Positions 31,878 to 41,630 of a DNA stretch of 64,000 nt are shown here, piece by piece. Numbering within the stretch: position 1 is the first letter of the stretch; the number at the start of each line of letters is the position of its first letter. The position numbers and the translations under genes are program-made. The notes below the pieces were generated by a model, which saw nothing but the letters and a program-made list of their open reading frames with translations, did not search any database and was not told where the DNA came from. This DNA is from Adiantum capillus-veneris. Taxonomy: Eukaryota; Streptophyta; Polypodiopsida; Polypodiales; Pteridaceae. The stretch lies in NCBI GenBank assembly GCA_014529385.2, contig CM043953.1, forward strand, positions 70,601,872-70,665,871, written 5' to 3'.

Positions 31878-32544
31878 TGTTAGGTGCAGCGGAATGGATG
31901 TTGTATTTTCTCAAGATTAGTGATCTTTATTTACTCAAGGTTCCTTTTAGTTCTTAGGGAAGGAGAGAGCCTTCCGTCTTTATGGAGAGTGCTATGATCA
32001 CAAACAAAGTGAGTGGATATTGTGCGTGCAAGTAAATGAGACTGAGAGAAGGAGAGAGAAGAGATACGACACTCGAGAGGTTGTAAAACCCTCCTCCGAA
32101 GGCCCCACTCTCGTCGGCGAGAGTGGTCTACTTTGATTGCACAAAGGTGTACAATGCCTATGCAATGGGACTATGCCGATGACGACGACGGTGGTGACGA
32201 CGACGACTTGATGGCTGAAATCAAAGTTCTTCTAATCGCTGAATTTTGGGACTGTTTCGGTCACTTAAAAGTAATAAGTGAAAATAACCAAAAATAGGAA
32301 AATAGGCTAAATGCACTGGAAAATTCTCCTAACTGATGCTAATGGATTCTGATGGGAATTCCAATGATCATGCTGTGTGCAACCGCAGGATATGCATCTA
32401 TGCTAAGTGACTGGGCATGCAAGATCTACGAATAGACTCACAAAAGTGCCAGATCACTGCTAATCTAAACTGAATGGACTGACCGAACCCTGCTGTGGTG
32501 TAGCTTGTCCACGGACACATAGGGTTGGGATGTGTCACGTGACA
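31878..32544 (-). repeat. Element E 3' LTR
   Basis: The minus strand starts TGTCACGTGACAC and ends CACCTAACA. The first 275 bp match the 5' LTR at about 94-95% by eye. The remaining 390 bp (including an AATAAA near the end and GAC/GTC triplet runs near 32175-32210) do not match it. Confidence 0.75.
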
Positions 32545-32557
32545 TCCCCTCCTTTTC
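32545..32557 (-). promoter_or_regulatory. Element E polypurine tract
   Basis: The minus strand reads GAAAAGGAGGGGA, overlapping the stop codon of the open frame and abutting the 3' LTR. Confidence 0.75.
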
Positions 32558-34220
32558 AAAGTGAGGTACTGGTTTCGAACTGTATGGCGTCGAGGGAGAT
32601 CGCCAATAGTATCCGGAATCCTGGAAGGGACTCTTCGCCGACCCACTCTGATGTGTGGGTCGAGTGGTACTTGAACTTCATAAAGGTCTGCAACGCTTGC
32701 TTCTTTGGGCCGCGCCGAAAGCGACACAAAGTCTTCTGAATCTCCTTTCTTGCGTCAACTTCGTCTAGAGACCTGCTTCTTTCGTCTTCAAGAATCTCCA
32801 TGGCTGAAAATTCCTGAAACCATCTCCAACACAAAACCATGAACATACCCATTCCATGTAAAGTGAAGGAAAAAAATCGTGTCGTCTCTAAAGACTGTGT
32901 ATGCAATGTAGATGAACATAGAAACGGAGTGACAACCCGTTCATCAAACACATGCAAACAATGAGGTCGAATCTTTTCTGTTTGATCAAAATCAATCAAC
33001 TGAGGCAATTCACAATGGAAATGCCTATGCTTGGTGCTCATACTATCTTGTGCTCTTTCGGAAACTGTGTCACGCCAAGGAAGAGACATGAAATGTGACT
33101 TCCTTACAGACAAACTTTTCAACTGTTCATGAACAATCCGCATACATTCATGCTCATCCATGAGAGAAACGTGCTTAACATGCAATATGTCATGCCTAGA
33201 AAAAGGGATCACATAACGATGCTGACTAAAATACACGAAACGATCACGAATGAAACATTCGAACAATGCGTGCGTATCAATCATGCGAACACATAATATT
33301 TCATGTGAAGGTTCTGTGGACCTAGGCTCGAGAGCCAAGATCGGTTCTTCCAGAATGATCGAATAGTCCTGTGGTGGTTCTTTGGACCTCGACTCGAAAG
33401 CCAAGATCGGATCTTCGTGATTGATCGAATCTACAACGAGGTTAGCTTCGCTAGGAAAAGCATCCACTAACACATCATCCTTGTGAACAATCACATCTTC
33501 TTTATGCAACTCATCATGCTTGTGAGAAATCACATCTTGATCATGCAAATCATCATGCTCATCATTGGCATCCAAATCATCATGCTTAGCAATATCATTC
33601 AAATCATCATGCTTATCTTTGTCATCTAAATCATCATGCTTGTCATTCAAATCATCATGCTTATCATCATGTAAATCATTGTGCTTATCATTGTCAATCA
33701 AAACATCATGCAAGTCATTGTCAATCAAATCATCATCATGCTTCACACAATCATACAAATCCTGTGTGTCATGCTTTGGAGAAGAAGAGACTGAGAGAGT
33801 CTTCTTTTCAAGAATTTCTTGCATCGGTGTCGACACTTGAGAACAGAGTCGCAACATCTCTTGCATTCGTGCTTTGTTCTCGCGATAAAATTTTGCTTGT
33901 CTTGCTTGGTTCTCTACTTGTCTTTCTTTTTCTTCCAAGCGTGCTTGCTCGTACTCACGCGCTAGAAATGCTGTGGATCTGATGCCATAAGGGCTGAAAC
34001 TGAAAAACGCTGGGATGCCTTTTCTCTTGCCAAAAACGCTGGCTATGGAGACCAAAAACGCTAATAGGCTGCTGTGGAAAAACGCTAGCAATGCTGATGA
34101 AATTGTTGGCGATGGCAGTAATCTGCTAACGCTAGAGTTCTGGTGGTGTTGACGATCCAGGCTAGGCTGAAAACGCCAGATCTTGCAGGTCGGCGAGGAT
34201 GGGATCTCCAAAAACGCCAA
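32556..34220 (-). CDS. Element E long open frame, gag-like with D/H-rich repeats
   Basis: A 554-codon frame is free of stops; the first codon is TTG. The first 80 or so residues lie in the LTR and primer region, so the true start is probably the Met at residue 119 or 122. Residues 84-140 are charged and likely helical (A-R-E-Y-E-Q-A-R-L-E-E-K-E-R). Residues 160-250 hold at least eight imperfect K-H-D-D-L-x-D repeats. Residues 270-305 hold two copies of a P-I-L-A-(F/L)-E-(S/P)-R-S motif. The last 50 residues (F-M-K-F-K-Y-H and E-W-V-G-E-E-S-L) resemble a worn chromodomain end. I do not recognise a family. A gag-derived protein with an acquired repeat region is my inference. Confidence 0.6.
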   Translation of the reverse strand: MAFLEIPSSPTCKIWRFQPSLDRQHHQNSSVSRLLPSPTISSALLAFFHSSLLAFLVSIASVFGKRKGIPAFFSFSPYGIRSTAFLAREYEQARLEEKERQVENQARQAKFYRENKARMQEMLRLCSQVSTPMQEILEKKTLSVSSSPKHDTQDLYDCVKHDDDLIDNDLHDVLIDNDKHNDLHDDKHDDLNDKHDDLDDKDKHDDLNDIAKHDDLDANDEHDDLHDQDVISHKHDELHKEDVIVHKDDVLVDAFPSEANLVVDSINHEDPILAFESRSKEPPQDYSIILEEPILALEPRSTEPSHEILCVRMIDTHALFECFIRDRFVYFSQHRYVIPFSRHDILHVKHVSLMDEHECMRIVHEQLKSLSVRKSHFMSLPWRDTVSERAQDSMSTKHRHFHCELPQLIDFDQTEKIRPHCLHVFDERVVTPFLCSSTLHTQSLETTRFFSFTLHGMGMFMVLCWRWFQEFSAMEILEDERSRSLDEVDARKEIQKTLCRFRRGPKKQALQTFMKFKYHSTHTSEWVGEESLPGFRILLAISLDAIQFETSTSL

Positions 34221-34640
34221 GGTGCTTGAGGGGGTACTGCTGAGAAGTTGCCTCTTGAGCGGGAAGCTCCTGCTACCTCTTCTGCCAGAAAGTACTAACT
34301 TGGGTTTGCTTATATATTAACTTAGCAAAATTGCCCTACCTACTTTTGTTGGAAAGTCACTTAAAAATAATAAGTGAAAATAACAAAAAATAGGAAAATA
34401 GACTAAATGCACTGGAAAATTCCCCTAACTGATACTAATGGATTCTGATGGGAATTCCGACGATCATGCTGCGTGCAACCGGAGAATATGCATCTATGCT
34501 AGGTGACTGGGCATGCACGGTCTACGAATAGACTCACAAAAGTGCCAGATCTGTGCTAATCTAAATTGAATGGACTGACCGAACCCTGCTGTGGTGTAGC
34601 TTGTCCACGGACACATAGGGTTGGGATGTGTCACGCGACA
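33985..34640 (-). repeat. Element E 5' LTR
   Basis: The minus strand starts TGTCGCGTGACAC. Its first 285 bp match the 3' LTR; the rest contains five or so TAGCGTTTTT-like words absent from the 3' LTR. It ends next to a primer-like site near 33970-33983, so the exact end is approximate. Confidence 0.6.
34310..34319 (-). promoter_or_regulatory. Possible TATA box of the element E 5' LTR
   Basis: The minus strand reads TTAATATATA followed by AG, about 35 bp past the shared U3 segment. The 3' LTR has no equivalent. Confidence 0.45.
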
Positions 34641-34930
34641 AATATTCACCTAGAACACCCAAATTATACAATTTGCGCATCAATCTTGCTCTATGCACTG
34701 TATCAAATGCTTTGCCGCCCAGGTACTGGACACTCCTCCATGATAGCTCAAAGAGTCAATATGTGATTAAGAGTAGAAAATCGTCTTTTGAATCCTTCTT
34801 GCCCACATGCTCTTACACCCTCTCTCTTTGCCCAACCACTAAGCTCGTGCTCACGGGTTGTCTACTTTCTTTGGCTTCCGGTTCATGTTGGAATACGTGT
34901 GAGTACATCCACTGTGCTTCTTGGGCATGA
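34641..34930 (-). pseudogene. LINE B reverse transcriptase fingers
   Basis: The minus strand reads G-W-A-K-R-E-G-V-R-A, G-F-K-R-R-F-S-T-L-N-H-I-L-T-L and K-A-F-D-T-V-H-R-A-R-L-M-R-K-L, the typical L1 RT order. It is cut by element E and continues below 31878. A one-base indel at the junction is needed to stay in frame. Confidence 0.75.
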
Positions 34931-35117
34931 CACTACTTGTCTCTGAGGTTTGGCTCTTGTGGTTGAGTCGCCTACTCATTATCTAGACTTTGTGGATCAA
35001 TATGGCTTCTCACACTGTTTGGATTGCTATCGCTTTGCTACTCACAAGAGTTGATTTGATTCGATCTCACACGCTGTTTGCTCTTAGTGGGATGACTCCA
35101 CTGCAGATTCCGATGGT
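34931..35117. other. Short segment left of G1b, not recognised
   Basis: A plus-strand frame is open here and would continue beyond G1b at 56092 if the insertion were removed, but no family is recognisable. It may be LINE B 5' sequence or older DNA. Confidence 0.3.
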
Positions 35118-35676
35118 TGTTACAAGCTTGGAAACTCCAAGCGAGACAGCAATAGCAACACACGAACAAAAACTTCATAATCACTGAAATTTAACAAAGA
35201 GAGAGAGAGTCTTGACACGGCCCGGCGTGGTTCCGTGCCCAGAGGTACTGACCCCTTAGTTTGGTGCCCCTTTTGATATTTATTTTTCATTAATCATTGC
35301 GAAGTACAAATCCCGAAGGACCTCTACTCACAGATTCTGCGTCCAGATGCTCTGCAGAGTGAGGCCTTGGGTTTCTTTTTATCCTTACAAGGGATGCCAA
35401 AAGCAATTAAACTCAAAAGCAAATTGGCTCCAGAAACTACCAAAAAGCAGCCAACGCAAAATACGGAATTCCATACAGTCCTGCCACATCAAAAGTCAAC
35501 GTGAAATGCGGAAATCCATACAATCTGCCACGTCAGCCTACCAACACGTTTTGTGGGGTTACGTATTGCTTCCACGGGGCACCCTGCTGTACAGTCTCCA
35601 ACTCCATCGGTCGTACAGTTTATGCCACGTCATCACTTCTGTCTACGGGGTCATGCCACGTCATCAACTTGTGACA
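35118..35676 (-). repeat. G1b 3' LTR
   Basis: The minus strand starts TGTCACAAGTTGATGACG and ends CTTGTAACA over 559 bp. It is colinear with the G1a 5' LTR and with the split G1b 5' LTR. Confidence 0.88.
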
Positions 35677-35691
35677 TAACCCCCCTCTTGA
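35677..35691 (-). promoter_or_regulatory. G1b polypurine tract
   Basis: The minus strand reads TCAAGAGGGGGGTTA directly before the 3' LTR. Confidence 0.8.
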
Positions 35692-36290
35692 AAGAATTGT
35701 AATTGCCCTCGATTATGCCTGCAAAGTCAGACATAAGCCATAAACTAGTTCAGTATACACTGCCTCTAAGTACCGACGCACTAGACGACACAAATCCAGC
35801 ACTTGTACAAAGACAACAGTACGTCACATTATATCACATGACAAATCAAATCAATCACAAAAAAATTCATTCAAGATCTCACACCATGACTGTCAACAAC
35901 GGATTTAGTAATCGCATCTAGATCCATCCCGGACCTCACTGATGTCAAATTAACTAATCCTTATTGTGATCATGTCTATTGAAATTTGCAAGACCGAAAT
36001 GCTGTAGTCATTTTTTCTTTCAGTTCCTGCACTCAAACACAGTCACATGTTAGAGTGTTTATCAATCAAATCGAGTTCCTAGAATTCCAATGTCGAAGTA
36101 GTTTTTTCATAAAGTCATCCAACAGAATATTTTCAGCCCTCAGTATCCTTGAAATCCAAAGAAAAATCAATGACTTTATTCTTTTTAGGTAATCTGTTAC
36201 AAAGGAGCGGAGTAACTCCTCTCTTGCGCACTCTCACATGCACCAGATTCAACCTGCTATCTCCAGGAACTCTTGGAATAGCCAAAGCTA
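35692..36290 (-). other. G1b noncoding 3' region
   Basis: This stretch lies between the chromodomain-like end and the polypurine tract. It is closely similar to 20069-20640 in G1a, with no useful open frame in either. Confidence 0.7.
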
Positions 36291-36299
36291 AACGAAAAG

Positions 36300-36880
36300 C
36301 ATCATGGTAAAGTTCCAAATCTGAGGGGTATCTGCTAGGTCCTTCTCCATCCACTTTGCATTCAATGCCGGATGGTTCTTAACTAAGAACCGCCATTCAC
36401 TTAACCTTTCTCTTTTCTTTACTGGTAAGCTAGTATCTGTTTCGAAACAAGAATCTCCTCTCTCTCTTCCATTTCAGGTTGTGCCTCAGGCTCCTTGTTG
36501 ACTGGCACCTCACCCTTGAAATTTTTCGAGAGAGTCACATGAAAAGTACTATGAATCTTCCAAGTATCTAGCAACTTCAATAAGGATACATCATTGATCT
36601 TCTCTTTAATCTGGAAAGGGCTATAGTATCTTAGCTTTTGAAAAAGCCGCTCCTTTCCTTTTCATTTCCTTAGGCGTGCCTTCTCAAACCATAAAAGCAC
36701 CCAATCATCTTCCTGCAGCTGTAAGTCATGTCGAATCTTATCGACTGCCTTCTTATGCCGTGCTTGAGACGTCTCAAGAGCCTTGTGCACCTCAGCAAAA
36801 GCAGTATCCAAATCTAGATCATACTGGTCTGCTTCAATTATCTTATCCTGGGTCTGGGGAAATCTCTGATCTACAAACTG
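36300..36880 (-). pseudogene. G1b integrase C-terminal and chromodomain-like region
   Basis: Starting at F-P-Q-T-Q-D-K-I-I-E-A-D, the minus strand shows D-L-D-T-A-F-A-E-V-H-K-A-L-E, R-H-K-K-A-V-D-K-I-R, D-W-V-L-L and K-A-R-L-R-K. It then has the F-H-V-T-type link and a chromodomain-like end. The D-K-I-I-E-A-D opening aligns with D-K-I-F-A-A-D of G2 integrase, proving that this is the continuation of the core at 37880. Confidence 0.76.
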
Positions 36881-37880
36881 ATTCTCTTTTTTCTTTCTTT
36901 CCTTGTGCCCTTGACCTGTGGGTAGCTTCTTTAGCTTCCCCTGTCCATTGACACGTCAGTCTCAATAATCGAAACTCTAAGACGCACTATCATTTGATCC
37001 CCTTTCCCTAGAATTTTTTAATGAACTTGCATTAGGTTCCCTTACTTCGTCGGAACCCTCTGATTCTCCAAAATCCTACGATGAGCTGTCATCCACTTCC
37101 CCTGATTTATTCTTTTCAATATGGCAGACTCTTGCCTTGTTGAGGTGGATACTATCCTGTCCGTCAGATAAGTGAATAAGCCGGCATGCGTTCCAAATTG
37201 TTCCGTAGCATGTTGCATAAGTCTCTGAATAGAGTCATACTTCTGATTTAGACAACGGTCGCGAATCTCTTTTAGCAAGGCACAGCAAAACTGCTCAAAC
37301 TGGTCTTTGAAAGTACTCTTCTGAAACGAAGACACCAGCAAACAAGTATCCCAAAACCTCTGGCAATAGTCATCCAATGGATCTTTCTCAGTCATTTGCA
37401 AGTGATACTAAGTCGTGATGACGTCTTGTGCATATTCATCTGATATCCAAGTTGACGTGAAAATTGTCTTGAATTTTAATCACGTCACAAGTGCTTCTCT
37501 GCGTAACAACAGAGTAGACCACCATGTCTGTACAGTTTCTTTCAAGTAAGATGCCACCTTTCTCACCCTAGAATGTTCTGAGAACCGTCCTCCAGTGAAG
37601 GCGACGTCAAACTGTTGTACAAACTCAAGGGCTCGATGGGTGTCCTGATAGCTCGAAAACGTCTCAAACCTGCCAACGTAACTCCCTTCCTTGAATGCCT
37701 TGGTTTCTTGTTGATCTGGTCATTGTTAAAAGAGAACGAGCTCTCCTCCTTTAAATGGCTGGATGGCCTTCCATGCCTTTTAGACTTTTTTTGTTTTTCA
37801 AAAATCTACTTTAAAATAATCTTGTCTTAGGTGCTTAGAGATTGAGGAACCTTCTTAGCACCCTCGAATACTTCAAATGG
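36881..37880 (-). pseudogene. G1b gag capsid core inserted inside integrase
   Basis: Directly after the integrase sequence G-K-A-P-F-E-V and D-K-I-I-L-K, the minus strand passes into R-H-G-R-P, A-L-E-F-V-Q-Q-F-D-V-A-F, A-S-Y-L-K-E-T-V-Q-T-W-W. It then reaches a clean frame (37401-37042) with D-P-L-D-D-Y-C-Q-R-F-W-D and L-K-E-I-R-D-R-C-L-N-Q. This matches the capsid part of G2 gag (V-D-K-Y-W-S and L-Q-R-M-M-E-S-A positions). It ends just before the integrase C-terminal segment resumes. No zinc knuckle is seen. G1a has the same arrangement. Confidence 0.78.
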
Positions 37881-38592
37881 CGCCTTCCCCGTGTGTTGTT
37901 GTAGGCAAACTCTACCAAGGGCAAATACTTTTCCCATTAAGCCTTCTAATTCGAAATATAGGACTTCAACAAATCCAATTCCATTGAATTTGCTATCTCA
38001 AATTGCCCACCAATCTTCGGGTGGAATGAGGACGAGGGATGCAACTACGTGCCAATGTTCTCCCAGATTGCCCTCCAAAATAAACTAGTAAACCGGGGAT
38101 CTCTCTCCAAAGCAATGGACTCAGGCATGTCATATATTTGGAAAATCTGTGAGACAAACACTTTCGCCAAATGGTTGAGCTTAATTGTCTTCTTTATCCG
38201 AATGAAGTGGGCTTGTTTAGTGAATCTATCGATGACTGTCCGAATGCCATCATGCCCACTTTGAGTCACGGGAGATCAAAGATGAAATCCATAGCAATGC
38301 TTTCCAAGGGGTGCGTGAGAATGGTAAATGCTGTAAGAGTCCGTGTGTCTTATGTTTGTCAAAACCTGACCTTTTGGCATACTAAACAACTGCGAACAAA
38401 GTCATCTACATCCTTTTTAAGCCTCGTCCAATAGAAGTAACGCTCCACACCCTGCAAGGTGGTATCTCTGCAACAGTGGCCTGTAAAAGGTGGACATGGC
38501 ACTTTGTCAAAACATTTTCCTCAAGGGCTATATAACACACAAGATCGTTTTCCGCATCAAATAGCCATCCCGTATAGAATAGCCTAAAATTG
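37881..38592 (-). pseudogene. G1b integrase zinc region and core
   Basis: The minus strand carries the H2C2 zinc region near 38450-38400. The core follows with [27 protein letters not shown] and S-L-F-W-R-A-I-W-E-N (38269-38045), ending at G-K-A-P-F. The upstream edge is the 8-bp target site of the hAT insertion. Several stops are present. Confidence 0.8.
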
Positions 38593-38606
38593 CATAGTTA
38601 CAGGGG
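38593..38606 (+). repeat. hAT left terminal inverted repeat
   Basis: CATAGTTACAGGGG; pairs with 41631-41644, whose complement reads CATAGTTACATGGG. Confidence 0.9.
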
Positions 38607-39053
38607 ACGGAGGGGACGGGGCCTAGGGACACCTGACGGCCGTAACCAGGCTAGGGACGAAGAGGAATGGCAAGGAACGGCCAAAAAAATTCGACAGGCG
38701 GGGTCGCAGGCTGCCGAGGGGACGGGCAGAATTTTGAAACTTGAAAAAGATAGCCTTTTTTAACAGACACTTACAACCAACGTCTAGTTTTTTGGGGGGG
38801 CTATGGCCCTTGGGAGGCTATGAAAGCACCCATGGGCCTCATCTTCTCTCAAGCTCAATGAGGCTCTCCTCTCTACCATCTACTATCTAGACTCTACGCC
38901 GTCTACGGTCTACCTACGGGCGCTCAAGGCTCAAGCTCTACCCTTGAGTCTCTCTATCCATTCTCTCCCTCTTCTACCCACTCAACTTTGAAGCTCTCCT
39001 CTACTCTCTCCCCACACAAGCTCTCCTCTTAGCTCTACTCTTTCTCCACCATC

Positions 39054-39614
39054 ATGTCATCTCAAGCTAACTCCACTTCTTAAGCCGGCTCTCCTAAGAG
39101 AAGGCCCGCCGTGCAAACATGGTCGTGGTGGGATGAAGTAGACTCTACCATGCGTGGTAAAGGTGGCGGTGCAAGACCATGGGCGTGCAAGCTATGCCCG
39201 TACAAGAGAACGGGTGGTGCAAACAAAGTACGAGCCCATCTTCTTCATGAACCCGGTCACGAGGTGAAGTTTTGCCCTCAAGTATCCCCCAAGAAGAGGT
39301 TGGAGCTTCTTGAGCAGCTCGCGGTGTATGAGGTCGCGGAAGCGGCCAAGAGGGGCCGTTTTGTTGCCGTTGATCCCTCCGCCACGGCGACACCGCGAGA
39401 GCAAAGGGAAGCCAACCTTGACTCCACCTCTCAAGCGTTCAAGACAAATGCATCTACACCATCCTCTTCCGTTGCGCATCCCCAAAGCACCCTCAACAAA
39501 AATTGGAATCCTAAATTGAAGGAAGAGGTGGATAGGTCGGTTGCGCGATTCTTCTTCCACGACCACTTGCCTTCCATGCTTCGCGGTGAGTTTCCCTTGG
39601 CATATGCAGATTGA
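39054..39614 (+). pseudogene. hAT transposase N-terminal part with BED zinc finger
   Basis: An ATG at 39054 opens MSSQANSTS, then TAA at 39081-39083 interrupts. The same frame continues from there, with W-S-W-W-D-E-V-D and the BED ligands C-K-L-C, followed by a basic stretch K-V-R-A-H-L-L-H and H-E-V-K-F-C. Later residues include R-S-V-A-R-F-F-F-H-D and L-P-S-M-L-R-G. BED fingers bind the transposon ends. The frame closes at TGA 39612. The next part resumes in another frame 83 bp on. A GTGAGT at 39586 and an AG at 39696 look like splice sites but give the wrong phase. Confidence 0.82.
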
Positions 39615-39691
39615 AATCTCTCATTTTGTATTCATTATGGGGTCTCGACTCTCGACTCTCCATACTAACACAACATGCTCTATTTTGTGTG

Positions 39692-40762
39692 GATAGGTCT
39701 CCATACTTTCAAACAATGGTTACGAAAATAGGGAAATATGGCTCCTCTTATGTGCCAGCTTCATCAGAGAGGCTTCGCACCACCCTCCTCGACAAAGAGA
39801 AGCTTACTGTGGACCAAGCGGCCCAAGCAAGAAAGGATTTGTGGGAGACCAATGGCGTCTCTCTCCTTGTAGATGGATGGAGCGACACGCACAAGCGGTC
39901 TATCCACGGAGTGGTGGCCTACTCTCGGCGGGAGATGTACTTTGTGGAGTCACATGATGCATCTGACAGTGGCAAGGCCGCGGAGATGCTTGCTGCGGAG
40001 TGGACAAGCACCATAGAGATTATTGGTCCGGAGAATGTCCTTTGTATGGTTGCAGATGGAGAAGCGTCAAATAGGGCAGCCGGGGCTATCATTGAGGACA
40101 TGTATCCCAGCATCCATGTCACATTTTGCATGGCGCATTGCCTCAATAACCTCCTCAAGGACATAGGGAACTTATCATGGATTTCACCCACCATTGGTGA
40201 CGCCTCTCAAATTGTCTCCTTTGTGCTCAACCATCAAAAAGTGCGCCATGAGTTCTCAAAGAGGAGCCACCTGTCCTTGCTCAAATATTCAGAGACAAGA
40301 TTTGCATTCAATTGGCTTATGCTAGGCCGCTTGTCTACATGTGGCGGAGCCTTAAGGGGCCTCTTTCTCAATGATGAGTTCCAGGCCATGCTGGAGTCTA
40401 CATCAGCAACAGGATTGAAATGCCGAGAATGGGCCGACCACGCCGCTTGGTGGGAGGAGGTGAAGACTCTTGACGCCATGGTCAAGCCTATTCTACACCT
40501 ACTTCGAGTTGTGGATGGCTTGCATCCATGCATCGGCAAAGTCTATGAAGCCATGGATCGGATGATAAAGACACTTGAGAAGCTTGTGCCTGACCCTGTT
40601 CAGTATGCGGAGATTCATGGCTTGGGTGAGTCGAGGTGGAAGGGATACTACTCTCCACTTCATGCAGGAGTTTATGTGCTTGACCCTGAGTTTCAGGGAA
40701 GGCGTCAAGAGACCGACAAGGAGGTGAGCAAAGGATGGCGGCTTGCATTTGGAGCGCCTTGA
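39692..40762 (+). pseudogene. hAT transposase catalytic region (DUF659 type)
   Basis: From D-R-S-P-Y-F-Q-T-M-V, the frame carries L-L-V-D-G-W-S-D, H-G-V-V-A-Y-S, M-V-A-D-G-E-A-S-N and C-M-A-H-C-L-N-N. These are the DUF659 and RNase H-like landmarks, including the first two acidic positions. It continues with S-E-T-R-F-A-F-N-W, W-W-E-E-V and W-K-G-Y-Y-S-P-L-H. It terminates at TGA 40760 because of a one-base gain near 40747. The product would excise and reinsert the element. Confidence 0.87.
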
Positions 40763-41277
40763 GCCTAGCACTGACACTAGGCGCGAGATTAGAGACGAGC
40801 TACTCAACTACATACAAAAGAAGGGCTCCTATGGATGTGTAGATGGACAGGTTGACTGCAACAAGATTGGCTCGGTTTTGTGGTGGGAGGACTATGGAGG
40901 AGATGGCCCACATTTGCAACGCTTCGCTATTTGTATCCTTAGCCAAACATGTACCAATAGTTGCGTGGAGCAACTATGGAGTGTATACAACCACATTGCC
41001 TCCAAGAAGAGGAATCGCCTTGGGGTCCAGAGGGCCAATGATTTGGTGTTTGTGAGCGCTAGTACGCATGCTTGCCAAGAGCATCACACACAAGGCATCT
41101 CCATTCACTGAGTGGGAGATGACACAAGAGAATCCATCTATGGCCGAGACACTTTTGGAGGAGCTAGAGGAGGACTTCGAGCCTCAATGCGAGCCTCGGG
41201 AGGCCTTATATGTCGCTAACGACCTCGACTACGACAACGATATGGAGATTCAGCAGGCGAGCACTTCCAGAGTTTGA
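40743..41277 (+). pseudogene. hAT transposase C-terminal dimerisation region
   Basis: After the frameshift the reading continues with L-E-R-L-E-P-S and E-L-L-N-Y-I-Q-K-K-G-S-Y-G, then the hATC block: S-C-V-E-Q-L-W-S-V-Y, S-K-K-R-N-R-L and A-N-D-L-V-F-V. A second frameshift near 41070-41100 leads to an acidic tail, M-A-E-T-L-L-E-E-L-E-E-D-F, ending at TGA 41275. The order and spacing match plant hAT transposases of the BED/DUF659 group. Confidence 0.85.
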
Positions 41278-41630
41278 TGATCATTGAAGATTGATTACTC
41301 TCTAGTCTAGAGTCTACCTAGCCCTTTGTACTTTTTGTGATCCTTGAGGCTTGTCCATTTTGAGCCCTTGTGGCATGCACTACTCATTTTGTATCCATTG
41401 ATGTTTTATTACCACATTTGCGCCTATATAACTCGTGCTCTTTGGTCTATTTAGTGTAAATTTGTGGTCAAAGTGATGCTCTATGTGTGTGGCATGTGTG
41501 TAGGTCAACAAATGCCAAAAAAAACTCTTTTTTTTTTGCCGTTACGACCCTCATCCCCGTTTCCTGACTTTTGCCGTGCCGTCCCGTCCTCATCCCGTCC
41601 CCATTCCCGACCTCGACCCCGACCCACCGG

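Larger units (their letters stand above)
31878..34640 (-). mobile_element. Non-autonomous LTR element E
   Basis: The 2763-bp element has TG...CA ends and a perfect 5-bp target duplication AATAT (31873-31877 and 34641-34645) inside LINE B. The two ends share a 275-285 bp U3-like repeat (32270-32544 and 34356-34640). A polypurine tract abuts the 3' repeat and a primer-like TATGGCATCAGATC lies near 33970-33983. The only coding is one long open frame with no protease, RT, RNase H or integrase. The remainder of the two LTRs differs, so at least one LTR is recombinant. It needs enzymes from elsewhere to move. Confidence 0.8.
30855..35117 (-). mobile_element. LINE B (L1-like), RT part, split by element E
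   Basis: RT motifs on the minus strand fall on both sides of element E. F-S-T-L-N-H-I-L-T-L and K-A-F-D-T-V-H-R-A-R-L-M lie at 34790-34650. C-Y-E-S-V-K-G, G-V-K-H-N-C-P-L-S-P-T-L-F-G and a palm reading Y-V-D-I-V-L-I-S lie at 31870-31600. Y-T-Y-L-E-N-V-F and a C-terminal region follow, down to about 30855. The C-terminal region matches LINE C at 62135-62428. The endonuclease part is not found. The part above about 34930 is not recognisable and may not belong to it. Confidence 0.75.

Noticed and set aside
33565-33982. Plus-strand Ser/Cys-rich frames opposite the element E coding region
   Set aside because: They are antisense readings of the KHDDL repeats; the minus frame is longer and ends at the polypurine tract.
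32556-34220. Element E frame starting at codon 1 (TTG, 34220)
   Set aside because: The first about 80 codons lie in the LTR and primer region; an internal ATG near residue 119-122 is more likely.
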